From Finegoldia magna_J (lineage in GTDB: Bacteria; Bacillota; Clostridia; Tissierellales; Peptoniphilaceae): 64,000 bases of DNA. The notes below the pieces were generated by a model. The model was given only the letters and a program-made list of their open reading frames with translations, made no database searches and had not been told where the DNA came from. Below are positions 36,545-44,372 of the stretch, in pieces. The translations under genes were made by a program, and so were the position numbers. Where the stretch lies: the NCBI RefSeq assembly GCF_002243175.1, contig NZ_NDYF01000013.1:248001-312000 (forward strand), in the 5' to 3' direction. Numbering within the stretch: position 1 is the first letter of the stretch; each line of letters opens with the position of its first letter.

Positions 36545-36949
36545 ATGAGCTTTGGTGCTAAATTAAAACAACTCAGAGAAGACAGAGGTCTTACGCAGAC
36601 GGAACTTGCAGACAAGCTTGGCGTGACTTTGAAGACTATAAGCAACTACGAAACGAAGGGCACTCGCCCACGCACGCAAGATATGTACAAGAAAATTGCG
36701 GAATTTTTCAATGTCGACATCAATTTTTTGTTGACTGTCGAGGATAATTTCGTGCTGGATTCTGCTAAAAAATTCGGGTATTCTGGTAAGAAGGATGCTG
36801 AGAATTTGGTGGATAATTTGTCGAGGCTTTTCGCTGGTGGTTCTCTTCCAGAAGAGGACAAGGACAAACTTTTCAACGCGATTGCTGAAGCCTATTACGA
36901 AGCCAAGTTGGAGAATAAAAAATACGGAAAACACAAGAATAAAAGGTAG
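36545..36949 (+). CDS. XRE-family repressor of the SOS-type cassette
   Basis: 134 aa. The N-terminal HTH (LKQLREDRGLTQTELADKLG, VTLKTISNYETKGTRPR) is followed by a helical tail (DAENLVDNLSRLFAGGSLPE) of the type seen in repressors cleaved by ImmA-type peptidases; no LexA-like Ser/Lys protease domain is present. GGAGG precedes the ATG. It heads a cassette with an ImmA-like gene and umuC-like polymerase, so I infer that it represses the cassette and is inactivated by the peptidase. Confidence 0.8.
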   Translation: MSFGAKLKQLREDRGLTQTELADKLGVTLKTISNYETKGTRPRTQDMYKKIAEFFNVDINFLLTVEDNFVLDSAKKFGYSGKKDAENLVDNLSRLFAGGSLPEEDKDKLFNAIAEAYYEAKLENKKYGKHKNKR

Positions 36950-37070
36950 TTTATGTACAATAGATGGATATACGATAAGGTAAATAATTTGGTTGAAAAA
37001 TACCACACCAGAAATGAACTGACCCCCAAAAGTTAGACCTAAAAACTAACTTAAGGAGGTCAGTTTTTTA

Positions 37071-37664
37071 ATGGCAAAATATAGCACAGAATTCAAAACG
37101 AAAATAGTAAAAGAATATTTAGAATCTAACAGTTCATATCAAAATTTAGTAAATAAATATTGTATACCGGATAAAAGCATGATAAGAAGATGGGTATGCG
37201 CATACAAATCTCAAGGCATAGAAGGACTAAAAGTAAAAAGAAAAAATACCAAATACCCTTTGGAATTCAAGTTGAATGTAGTAAACTTGTACTTAACAGG
37301 AGAAATGTCCTATCAAAGCCTTGCAAACGAATTAAAGATAAGCAATCCAGCGATAATAACAAGATGGGTAAATGACTTTAGAAAACAAGGAATAGAAGGA
37401 CTAAAACCCAAAAAGAGAGGAAGACCTTCAAAAATGCCAAAGTCAACAAATAAATCAAAAGATATCAAAGTAGATTCATCAGAAAAATTAACTAATTTAG
37501 AAGATAATTCATTAACACAGGCACAATTAAAAGAAAAAATAAAGAAATTAGAAGAAAAAAACTATTGGCTTCAATTAGAAAATGATGCAATTAAAAAAAA
37601 GATAGAATTGTCTCAAATGACAGATGCAGAAATAAGACAATTACTGAAACAATCGGGATTTTAA
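37071..37664 (+). CDS. IS3 OrfA, DNA-binding protein
   Basis: 197 aa, with two helix-turn-helix units (YSTEFKTKIVKEYLESNSSY, YPLEFKLNVVNLYLTGEMSY) and a leucine-zipper-like segment (LKEKIKKLEEKNYWLQLEND). AAGGAGG precedes the ATG. An A8G run at 37593-37601 within IKKKIE is a slippery site: in the -1 frame an ORF opens right there and runs through to orfB, so an OrfAB fusion transposase is expected by frameshifting. Confidence 0.9.
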   Translation: MAKYSTEFKTKIVKEYLESNSSYQNLVNKYCIPDKSMIRRWVCAYKSQGIEGLKVKRKNTKYPLEFKLNVVNLYLTGEMSYQSLANELKISNPAIITRWVNDFRKQGIEGLKPKKRGRPSKMPKSTNKSKDIKVDSSEKLTNLEDNSLTQAQLKEKIKKLEEKNYWLQLENDAIKKKIELSQMTDAEIRQLLKQSGF

Positions 37665-38521
37665 GAAATAAATACAAATTAAAAGACTTGTTAAAATACT
37701 TCAATCTTCCAAAATCAACATATATGTATTGGCAAAAACGCATAAATAGCCCAAATAAAGATATGGAAATAGAAAACAAAATACTCAAAATTAGAAAAGA
37801 AAATCCAAACTATGGATACAGAAGAATAACTGCGATGTTAAAAAGATTAGGACTAAAAATAAACAAAAAGAAAGTACAAAGATTAGTTCAAAATCTAAAA
37901 CTTCAAGTAAAAAGTTTTTCAAGAAAATCAAGAAAATACTCATCCTACAAAGGACAAGTAGGGAAAGTAGCAGACAACAAAATAAAAAGAAACTTTAAAG
38001 TAGAAAAACCATATACACAAATAACAACTAACACAACAGAATTCAAGTATTTTGAAAAAGATAAATCAGGGACCTACCAAATAAAGAAACTTTATCTAAA
38101 TCCATATTTAGATATGTACAACAGTGAAATACTAAGCTATGAAATATCGAAACAACCAACTCTAGAACCAATCCTAAAAGCCTTAAACAAAGCCATAGAA
38201 ATAACTAACAAAACAAAAGAAAAAAGAATATTTCACTCAGATCAAGGCTGGGCATACCAAATAGATCAATACACATCAAAACTAGAATCTAACGGTATCA
38301 CTCAATCCATGTCAAGAAAAGGAAATTGCTTAGATAACTCTCCAATGGAAAACTTCTTTGGAATATTAAAACAAGAAGTATACTACGGAAATAAATTCTA
38401 TTCATACGAACACTTAAAACAAACAATAGAAGATTTCATAAAATATTACAATGAAGAAAGGATAAAAGAAAAACTAGGATATTTATCACCAGTAGAATAT
38501 AGAAAATTAAATGCGGCTTAG
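37593..38521 (+). CDS. IS3 OrfB, DDE transposase domain (frameshift product)
   Basis: Continuous with OrfA by -1 frameshift at the A-run (KKDRIVSNDRCRNKTITETI, then GILRNKYKLKDLL). The rve integrase core has FHSDQGWAYQ (second Asp) and NCLDNSPMENFFGILKQE (Glu). The first catalytic position, normally TD-TEF, reads ITTNTTEFKYF, so Asn stands where Asp is expected. If this is true in the living strain, this copy cannot transpose on its own. The independent ATG at 37688 would give a 277-aa OrfB. Confidence 0.85.
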
Positions 38522-39114
38522 CTTCGATTTCCCCTAGTGGAAATCTTTAGAACAAAAAAACCAGAGACAAATATTTTTAAATGTCTCTGGTACAAAGTCC
38601 AACTTTTTGGGGTCACTTTAAAATCCCGAGGAGTTTTTGGATTTGTTGGGAATTAAGCTTCATTATATCGATAGTCCGTCCAAACTTTTTGGTGTGTATC
38701 AGGTAATTCTTCGAAACAGGGTTATTTTGATTGCGAATAACATCGGAAGTTTGAAAAAAATCGTACTGGCTCACGAGATTGGCCACGACCAACTCCACAG
38801 GAAATACTGCATTGATGGTCACGCTTTTCATGAGAACAAGGTGTTCAATCCTACGGATGTTTTTGAAAATGAGGCGAATATTTTCGCGGCTCATCTTTTG
38901 ATTTTTGATGAAGATTTGATTAAAACTATGCGCGAGTACACCGACGACAAGACTACGGCATACAAGCTGGGTGTGGATATTAATTTGTTGAATTTGAAAA
39001 TATCTGAAATGGTGAAGCTGAACAAGTTTCCTTCTGATATTGGCTATATTGAAAATCCAAAATCTACTTTTTTGGAAGATTACAGTCCGTTGGATGACGA
39101 GTAAGGAGGTTGTT

Positions 39115-40533
39115 ATGGGACTTATAGATTACTCTTTGGAGCCAAAATCTGATATTGCTTTTGTGGATATCAAAAGTTTTTACGCGAGTGTTGAATGCGT
39201 CAAGAGAAATCTGAATCCCTTGACAACTTCTCTCTGCGTTATGAGTAATTCCGACAATGCGAGTGGATTAATTCTTGCAAGTTCTCCCACTTTCAAGAAA
39301 GTTTTTGGAAAGAAGAATGTCGGCAGGGCTTTTGATTTGCCTTTTCATATCCATGATAGGAAGTTTAACTTCCAATTAGCTCTCAGACAGAATTTACCAA
39401 TAACTGATTCATATATCAATTACATCGAAACGCGGGCGAAAAACACCGTCATCGTTCCTCCAAGAATGGCCTTGTACATTGAAGAAAATTTGAAAATCCA
39501 GAAGATTTTTATGAATTACGCAGCGAAAGACGAGATTCTTCCCTATTCTATCGATGATGGGTTTATCGATTTGACTACTAGTTTAAATTATTTCGTTCCC
39601 GACACAACAATCTCGCGTAAGGACAAATTGGATTTGATATCTTCTAGAATCCAAAACGAAATCAGAAACAAAACTGGTTTGTACTCTACAGTTGGAATGA
39701 GTAATTCCAATCCTCTGTTGGCTAAGCTTGCGCTGGACAACGAAGCTAAGAAAACTGTGAATATGAGGGCGAATTGGTCTTACGAAGATGTAGAACAAAA
39801 AGTGTGGAACATTCCTGATTTAACAGATTTTTGGGGAATCGGCGAAAGAACGAAAAGAAGGCTGAATAAATTGTGTATTTTCTCGGTGAGAGATCTCGCA
39901 AATTCCAATCCAGATATTTTGAAACGAGAATTCGGAATTATGGGCGTGCAGTTATGGTTTCACGCGAACGGCGTAGATGAATCCAAAGTCACACAACCTT
40001 ACAAAGAAAAATCCAAGGGACTGGGCAATTCACAAGTTCTTCCCAGAGATTACTCCAAGAAAAGTGAAATCGAAATAGTTATCAAAGAAATCGCAGAACA
40101 AGTTGCTATAAGAATTAGAAGAATCAGAAAGAAAGCGACTGTGGTGTCGATTTATGTTGGATATTCCTACAAGGAAAACAAAAAATCCATCCACGCACAA
40201 AAAACCATCCCCCCTTCCCAATCAACAGCAGGACTAACAGCTCATGTTATGGATTTGTTTCACAAGAAATATCAGGGAGGATCTGTGAGAAGACTTGGCG
40301 TAAGTTATGAAAATTTGGTGGACGAAGCGTGCATATCATTTTCACTTTTCGAAGACATTGAGAAAATAGAAAAGCAGAAGAATTTGGAATCTGCAATCGA
40401 TGAAATCAGAGACAAATACGGATTCACTTCCATTCAAAAAGCGACATCTCTCATGGAAGGATCGCGTGTTATCGAACGAAGCAAACTAATTGGAGGCCAC
40501 TGCGGTGGAATGGACGGCACTTATGATTATTAG
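39115..40533 (+). CDS. Y-family (UmuC-like) error-prone DNA polymerase
   Basis: 472 aa. Palm motif AFVDIKSFYASVECV holds the first metal-binding Asp; the second site reads YSIDDGFIDLT, where most family members have SIDE. Helix-hairpin-helix WGIGERTKRRLNKLCI and the little-finger domain (about 335-430, IRIRRIRKKATVVSIYVGYS) follow. Start taken at ATG 39115 after AAGGAGGTTGTT; the longer frame from 39040 overlaps the peptidase. It acts in translesion synthesis, in a cassette of the Gram-positive plasmid/phage UvrX type with its repressor and YolD-like partner. Confidence 0.88.
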   Translation: MGLIDYSLEPKSDIAFVDIKSFYASVECVKRNLNPLTTSLCVMSNSDNASGLILASSPTFKKVFGKKNVGRAFDLPFHIHDRKFNFQLALRQNLPITDSYINYIETRAKNTVIVPPRMALYIEENLKIQKIFMNYAAKDEILPYSIDDGFIDLTTSLNYFVPDTTISRKDKLDLISSRIQNEIRNKTGLYSTVGMSNSNPLLAKLALDNEAKKTVNMRANWSYEDVEQKVWNIPDLTDFWGIGERTKRRLNKLCIFSVRDLANSNPDILKREFGIMGVQLWFHANGVDESKVTQPYKEKSKGLGNSQVLPRDYSKKSEIEIVIKEIAEQVAIRIRRIRKKATVVSIYVGYSYKENKKSIHAQKTIPPSQSTAGLTAHVMDLFHKKYQGGSVRRLGVSYENLVDEACISFSLFEDIEKIEKQKNLESAIDEIRDKYGFTSIQKATSLMEGSRVIERSKLIGGHCGGMDGTYDY

Positions 40534-40858
40534 AAATTATCTTCCCTACAAATCAGCCAGGGAATATTGCGACAGAAAAATGGCGAAATGGATGGGATTT
40601 TTCCTGTCAGAGCACACGACAGCACTACATTCGATGACTGAAAATGTAAGCGTACAATCGTTGGGTGCGAGTAGCTTGCTTTTACTGATAAGCCAAGCTT
40701 TTCTGAATGATTTTACAGTCGAAATCTTCATCCAAAACAACAAATCATACGTAGGGACAATCTACGATTTTTTCGAAGACAAGATATATTTTGAAAGCGA
40801 CGGTCAAATGATAGAGATAAAATTCGACAATATTTTGAACATTAATTTGATGGAGTAA
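40523..40858 (+). CDS. YolD-like small partner of the Y-family polymerase
   Basis: 111 aa. N-terminal half contains DRKMAKWMGFFLSEHTTAL, similar to the DRGxxKW core of YolD-like proteins that accompany UvrX/UmuC genes, and the C-terminal half is a small beta domain (VEIFIQNNKSYVGTIYDFFE). It overlaps the polymerase stop by 11 bases and shares its transcript. Precise role unknown; a UmuD-like partner has been proposed for the family. Confidence 0.65.
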   Translation: MIIRNYLPYKSAREYCDRKMAKWMGFFLSEHTTALHSMTENVSVQSLGASSLLLLISQAFLNDFTVEIFIQNNKSYVGTIYDFFEDKIYFESDGQMIEIKFDNILNINLME

Positions 40859-40860
40859 TT

Positions 40861-41160
40861 ATGAATACATTACACAAAAATACTTTTCAATTCGATTATT
40901 TTTCGGACAATTTCATAGCTTTCGAGAAAGATTTTTACAAATACGCAAACATCAACGTGCCACTTACATTCTTGACAGACGACATTTTAGAACACATGGT
41001 GTCTACAAAAAATGATTATTTCAGGATAACCGCGAAAAACTGCAAGGATAACCGCGACCACTATTTTATCTTCAGGAAAAATTTCGCAAAAGAAAACAAA
41101 TCCATAATTCTTTTTGAATACATCTGCCACAAAGCGCAATCGGAACTTAAAGATTTATAA
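40861..41160 (+). CDS. DUF5960-like small protein of the SOS cassette
   Basis: 99 aa (FQFDYFSDNFIAFEKDFYKY, NVPLTFLTDDILEHM, HYFIFRKNFAKE). From memory it resembles DUF5960, found behind umuC-like genes in streptococcal SOS-type operons. It starts 2 bases after the previous stop, so all three genes downstream of the peptidase are coupled. Function unknown. Confidence 0.6.
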   Translation: MNTLHKNTFQFDYFSDNFIAFEKDFYKYANINVPLTFLTDDILEHMVSTKNDYFRITAKNCKDNRDHYFIFRKNFAKENKSIILFEYICHKAQSELKDL

Positions 41161-41218
41161 GATAATTGTTAAATTTGCACGTAATATGTTATTATTTTAT
41201 AAATTTTTCAAAAAAAGC

Positions 41219-41247
41219 TTGACAATATTTTCTTACGAATGTATAAT
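41219..41247 (+). promoter_or_regulatory. Promoter of the T-box operon
   Basis: TTGACA (41219-41224), 17-base spacer, TATAAT (41242-41247): a consensus promoter. Confidence 0.85.
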
Positions 41248-41261
41248 GATTAAAAATCAAA

Positions 41262-41512
41262 CCTACAGAAAAGAAGAGTAGTCATAAATAGATTTTACAG
41301 AGAAGCTCCATTTGGTGAGAGGAGCAAATTGATGTTATGGTGAACATGGTCTTTGAGGGGACAGTTCGATATTAGGACTGTACGGCGACTTCCGTTATCA
41401 TGAGTTAGAGCTTGATGGAGCTTGAAGTGGTGTATTTTTACATACACAAAAAAGGTGGTACCGCGGATATTTCGCCCTTTCTATTAGAAATAATAGAAAG
41501 GGCTTTTTTTAT
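41262..41512 (+). ncRNA. T-box leader with terminator
   Basis: The T-box AAAGGTGGTACCGCG lies at 41451-41465, followed by a terminator hairpin (GCCCTTTCTATT / AATAGAAAGGGC, then TTTTTTT, 41474-41510). Stem I is recognisable: AGAGTAG on the 5' side, CATAA (41283-41287) pairing with TTATG (41335-41339), and specifier-loop side GTGAACATGGT before CTTTGAG. By spacing to TTTGAG the specifier codon is ATG (Met) followed by a purine; an overlapping TGG (Trp) reading is possible. Uncharged tRNA should allow transcription of the oxidoreductase operon. Confidence 0.92.
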
Positions 41513-41533
41513 TATAAAAATTAGGAGGAGATT

Positions 41534-42070
41534 ATGATTGAAATAACTTTTAGAGGAAGAGGTGGACAAGGAGCGTTCACTGCATCAAAAATAATTGGAA
41601 ATGCATGTGTAAAACAAGACAACTTGTACTCGTTGGCTTTCCCAACGTTTGGTCCTGAAAGAAGAGGCGCTCCAGTGAGTGCTTTTACAAAAATAGATAC
41701 GAAAAAAATCGAAGACAGAACCCAAGTACAAAATCCAGATTATTTGGTTATACTCGACGAATCGCTGTTCGATGTAGGTGAATTAAAAAATCTTAAAGAT
41801 TGCACAGTATTCATCAATTCTTCAAAAAAATTTGAAGAAAAAAATGTGATTTCTGTCGATGCAACCAAAATCGCACTGGATATTTTACATAAGCCGATTA
41901 CAAATACTGCAATGATTGGGGCGTTGTTTTCCAAATTCGATGTAATTGACAAACAGAGCATTGTAGAAAGTTTCAAAGATAATTTGTCGCCATCAGTTGT
42001 GGACAAGAACGTAGAATTATTCGAAGAAGTTTTGAAAGAGGTGAATGAAAATGAAAAGACCAGAGCTTAA
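41534..42070 (+). CDS. 2-oxoacid:ferredoxin oxidoreductase, gamma subunit
   Basis: 178 aa with the gamma-family start ITFRGRGGQGAFTASKIIGN and FPTFGPERRGAPVSAFTKID. This subunit belongs to four-subunit oxidoreductases that interconvert 2-oxoacids and acyl-CoA with ferredoxin and CO2 (pyruvate-, ketoisovalerate- or indolepyruvate-type). First gene after the T-box, with GGAGGAG before ATG, and overlapping the delta gene. Confidence 0.85.
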   Translation: MIEITFRGRGGQGAFTASKIIGNACVKQDNLYSLAFPTFGPERRGAPVSAFTKIDTKKIEDRTQVQNPDYLVILDESLFDVGELKNLKDCTVFINSSKKFEEKNVISVDATKIALDILHKPITNTAMIGALFSKFDVIDKQSIVESFKDNLSPSVVDKNVELFEEVLKEVNENEKTRA

Positions 42071-42344
42071 ACAGTTCAATGGATTTGAAAAAATAGAAGA
42101 TTATCCTTTGGGAACTTATTACGAAGCGGGTTTCCTCACAGTTACCAACGATTCGTACCGAAGTTTTGATTATTTCGTTGACAAGGACAAATGCAAAAAC
42201 TGCTTGGAATGCTACTTGTATTGTCCAGATGGGACGATTGAAAAGCAAGACTCATACGTTAGTATTAACCAAGATTTTTGCAAGGGTTGCGGAATTTGCC
42301 AGAAGATTTGCAATTTCAATGCGATAGAAAGGAAAATAAAATGA
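42051..42344 (+). CDS. 2-oxoacid:ferredoxin oxidoreductase, delta (ferredoxin) subunit
   Basis: 97 aa with two 4Fe-4S motifs: CKNCLECYLYCPD and CKGCGICQKICN. It carries electrons between the TPP subunit and soluble ferredoxin. Start ATG 42051 is preferred for spacing to AAGAGGTG; an ATG at 42045 is also in frame. Overlaps the gamma stop and, by four bases, the alpha start. Confidence 0.85.
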   Translation: MKRPELKQFNGFEKIEDYPLGTYYEAGFLTVTNDSYRSFDYFVDKDKCKNCLECYLYCPDGTIEKQDSYVSINQDFCKGCGICQKICNFNAIERKIK

Positions 42345-43486
42345 GAAGATTTTTATCGGGAAATGAAGCTGTAGCAGAGGGCGTTAGATTATCGAAACCA
42401 AACGTAATCTCGGCCTACCCTATCACTCCACAAACTACAGTGGTTGAAAAATTATCGAAAATAGTAGAACAGAAACAGCTTGATTCTAGATTTGTGCACG
42501 TTGAAAGTGAACACTCTGCTCTATCTTGTGCAATTGGTGCAAGTGCAATCGGGGCGAGGACTTTCACAGCGACAAGTTCACAAGGACTGTTGTACATGGC
42601 GGAATGTCTTCCCTACGCTGCTGGCGGAAAATTCCCAATCGTTATGGTGAATGCAAATCGTTCAACTGCACTTCCTTGGAATATTTTTGGAGACCAACGA
42701 GATTCCTTGTCGCAATTAGATAGCGGTTGGATTCAAGTGTACGTGGAAGATGCACAAGAAGCTTTGGACACAGTGATTGAAGCGTATTACATAGCTGAAC
42801 ACAAGAAAGTCTCCACTCCAGTGATGATTAACTTGGATGGATTCGACCTCACACACACTTACGAACCTGTTGATGTTCCTGAAGCTAATGATGTGGATGA
42901 ATTCTTACCGAAATTTGAAACAGAAAACAAATTCGATGTCGATCATCCAAGAAATTTGGGATTTTCAGTGGGACCAAGTGATAATTTGGAATGGAAAATC
43001 AGAGAAAACAAAGCAGTTGTGGATTCGTTGGAGATAATCGAAGAATCCAGAGCGAAATTCAAAAAAATTTTCAACAGAGACCACGGTGGTGTGATTGATT
43101 CCTACAAAGTTGAAGATGCAGATTACGTTTTGATTTCCATCGGATCAATCTCTGGATTAATCAGAAGTGTAGTAGATGAATTAAGAGAACAAGGAGAAAA
43201 AGTCGGATACTTGAAACTAAGATACATCAGACCTTTTCCAACAGAAAAATTGAGAAATGAACTTCAAAACACGAAAAGAATTGGAGTTTTGGAAAAAGAT
43301 ATTTCATTCGGACATTTTGGAACAGTCTACACTAATGTAAAATCAGTCACAGACATTGATTCACAAAACTTCGTGGGAGGACTTGGAGGACGAAATATCA
43401 CACGAGATAACATCAAAGAGATTTTCCAAAATCTTAAACAAAATGGCGAAGAACTTAATTTTATAGGAGCGAAGTGCTATGAGTAA
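42341..43486 (+). CDS. 2-oxoacid:ferredoxin oxidoreductase, alpha subunit
   Basis: 381 aa: pyrimidine-binding TPP domain at the N-terminus (FLSGNEAVAEGVRLSKPNVI, SAYPITPQTTVVEKLSKIV, HVESEHSALSCAIGASAIGA) with the catalytic-Glu segment VESEHS, and a C-terminal transketolase-C-like domain (IGSISGLIRSVVDELREQGE). The start overlaps the delta stop as ATGA. It resembles VOR/POR-type alpha subunits rather than the fused IorA form. Confidence 0.88.
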   Translation: MRRFLSGNEAVAEGVRLSKPNVISAYPITPQTTVVEKLSKIVEQKQLDSRFVHVESEHSALSCAIGASAIGARTFTATSSQGLLYMAECLPYAAGGKFPIVMVNANRSTALPWNIFGDQRDSLSQLDSGWIQVYVEDAQEALDTVIEAYYIAEHKKVSTPVMINLDGFDLTHTYEPVDVPEANDVDEFLPKFETENKFDVDHPRNLGFSVGPSDNLEWKIRENKAVVDSLEIIEESRAKFKKIFNRDHGGVIDSYKVEDADYVLISIGSISGLIRSVVDELREQGEKVGYLKLRYIRPFPTEKLRNELQNTKRIGVLEKDISFGHFGTVYTNVKSVTDIDSQNFVGGLGGRNITRDNIKEIFQNLKQNGEELNFIGAKCYE

Positions 43487-44372
43487 CATAAACAAACGAA
43501 CAATTACACAAGATGAATATTTTTACGGACACAAGGCATGTTCCGGTTGTGGCGCTGCCCTTGCAGTTAGAATCGCTTTGAAAGTTCTCGGAGATAGAGC
43601 AATTTCAGTTCTTCCAGCAGGTTGCATGTCGGCAGTTGGATTTAATTTTCCGCAATTAGCCTTCAAGAATAACTCGATTATTTCGACGTTCGCAGGAACT
43701 GGCTCCATGCTTTCTGGAATTTACGAAGGGGCGAAGGCTTTGGGGATTGAAGATTTGCAAATTGTAGGATTTGCAGGAGATGGTGCTACGGCAGACATTG
43801 GATTTCAAACATTATCCGCTGCAATCGACCGAGGTGACGATGTAATCTACATTTGCTACGACAACGAAGCCTACATGAACACAGGAATTCAAAAATCGTC
43901 CTTGACACCATTTGGCTCATCGACAACTACAACACCTGCAGGAAAAAACATCCACGGAAACACTCGCAACAAGAAAAATATTTTCGATATAATCGCAGCT
44001 CACGACATATCTTACGCAGCCACTGCATCAGTCGGCTACATTCAAGATTACATCGACAAAGTTGAGAAAGCATCCAAAATCCGTGGAACCAAATACATTC
44101 ACGTCCTCTCCCCTTGTCCAGTCGGTTGGGGCACAAATACAGACGATACGATTGATTTGGCAAAAGAAATCGTGGACAATTGCATGTTCCCATTAGAAGA
44201 ATACGAAAACGGAAAATATTCCATAAGAGAAATCAAAAATAGAAAAACAGTTCACGATTATATAAGAAAACAGCGAAGATACAAACATTTGACAGATGAA
44301 GAAATAGATTTAATTGAAGAAAACACAATCAAAAATTACGAAAACAAACTTAGGAGGAGCTATCATGATTAG
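43479..44372 (+). CDS. 2-oxoacid:ferredoxin oxidoreductase, beta subunit
   Basis: 297 aa TPP-binding subunit: Cys cluster ligands in HKACSGCGAALAVR with a later C near PAGCMSAVG, and the TPP motif GDGATADIGFQTLSAAIDRG...N in CYDNEAYMNTG. Contains SSLTPFGSSTTTTPAGKN, typical of pyruvate/ketoisovalerate type beta subunits. Overlaps the alpha stop by 8 bases. Acts with the three preceding subunits. Confidence 0.88.
   Translation: MSNINKRTITQDEYFYGHKACSGCGAALAVRIALKVLGDRAISVLPAGCMSAVGFNFPQLAFKNNSIISTFAGTGSMLSGIYEGAKALGIEDLQIVGFAGDGATADIGFQTLSAAIDRGDDVIYICYDNEAYMNTGIQKSSLTPFGSSTTTTPAGKNIHGNTRNKKNIFDIIAAHDISYAATASVGYIQDYIDKVEKASKIRGTKYIHVLSPCPVGWGTNTDDTIDLAKEIVDNCMFPLEEYENGKYSIREIKNRKTVHDYIRKQRRYKHLTDEEIDLIEENTIKNYENKLRRSYHD

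Larger units (their letters stand above)
37015..38620 (+). mobile_element. IS3-family insertion sequence, 1606 bp
   Basis: Terminal inverted repeats TGAACTGACCCCCAAAAGTT (left) and, read inward from the right end, TAAAGTGACCCCAAAAAGTT, followed by AGAC/GGAC. Both ends are flanked by AAA (37012-37014 and 38621-38623), a 3-bp target duplication. It encodes orfA and orfB in -1 register and interrupts the ImmA-like gene. The hairpin ACCAGAGAC-AAATATTTTTAAAT-GTCTCTGGT near its right end (38561-38591) probably stops read-through. Confidence 0.9.
36953..39104 (+). pseudogene. ImmA/IrrE metallopeptidase gene split by an IS3 element
   Basis: The first 62 bases (36953-37014) encode MYNRWIYDKVNNLVEKYHTR and the rest (38624-39104) continues NPEEFLDLLGIKLHYIDSPS, the zinc motif HEIGH in KIVLAHEIGHDQLHRKY, and ENEANIFAAHLLI. 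Removing 37015-38620 plus one copy of the flanking AAA duplication restores a 180-codon frame exactly. The downstream part keeps HEIGH and could be reinitiated at ATG 38637 (155 aa), though it would lack the N-terminal helix. Known members cleave XRE repressors on stress; the split probably alters induction of the polymerase genes. Confidence 0.85.
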
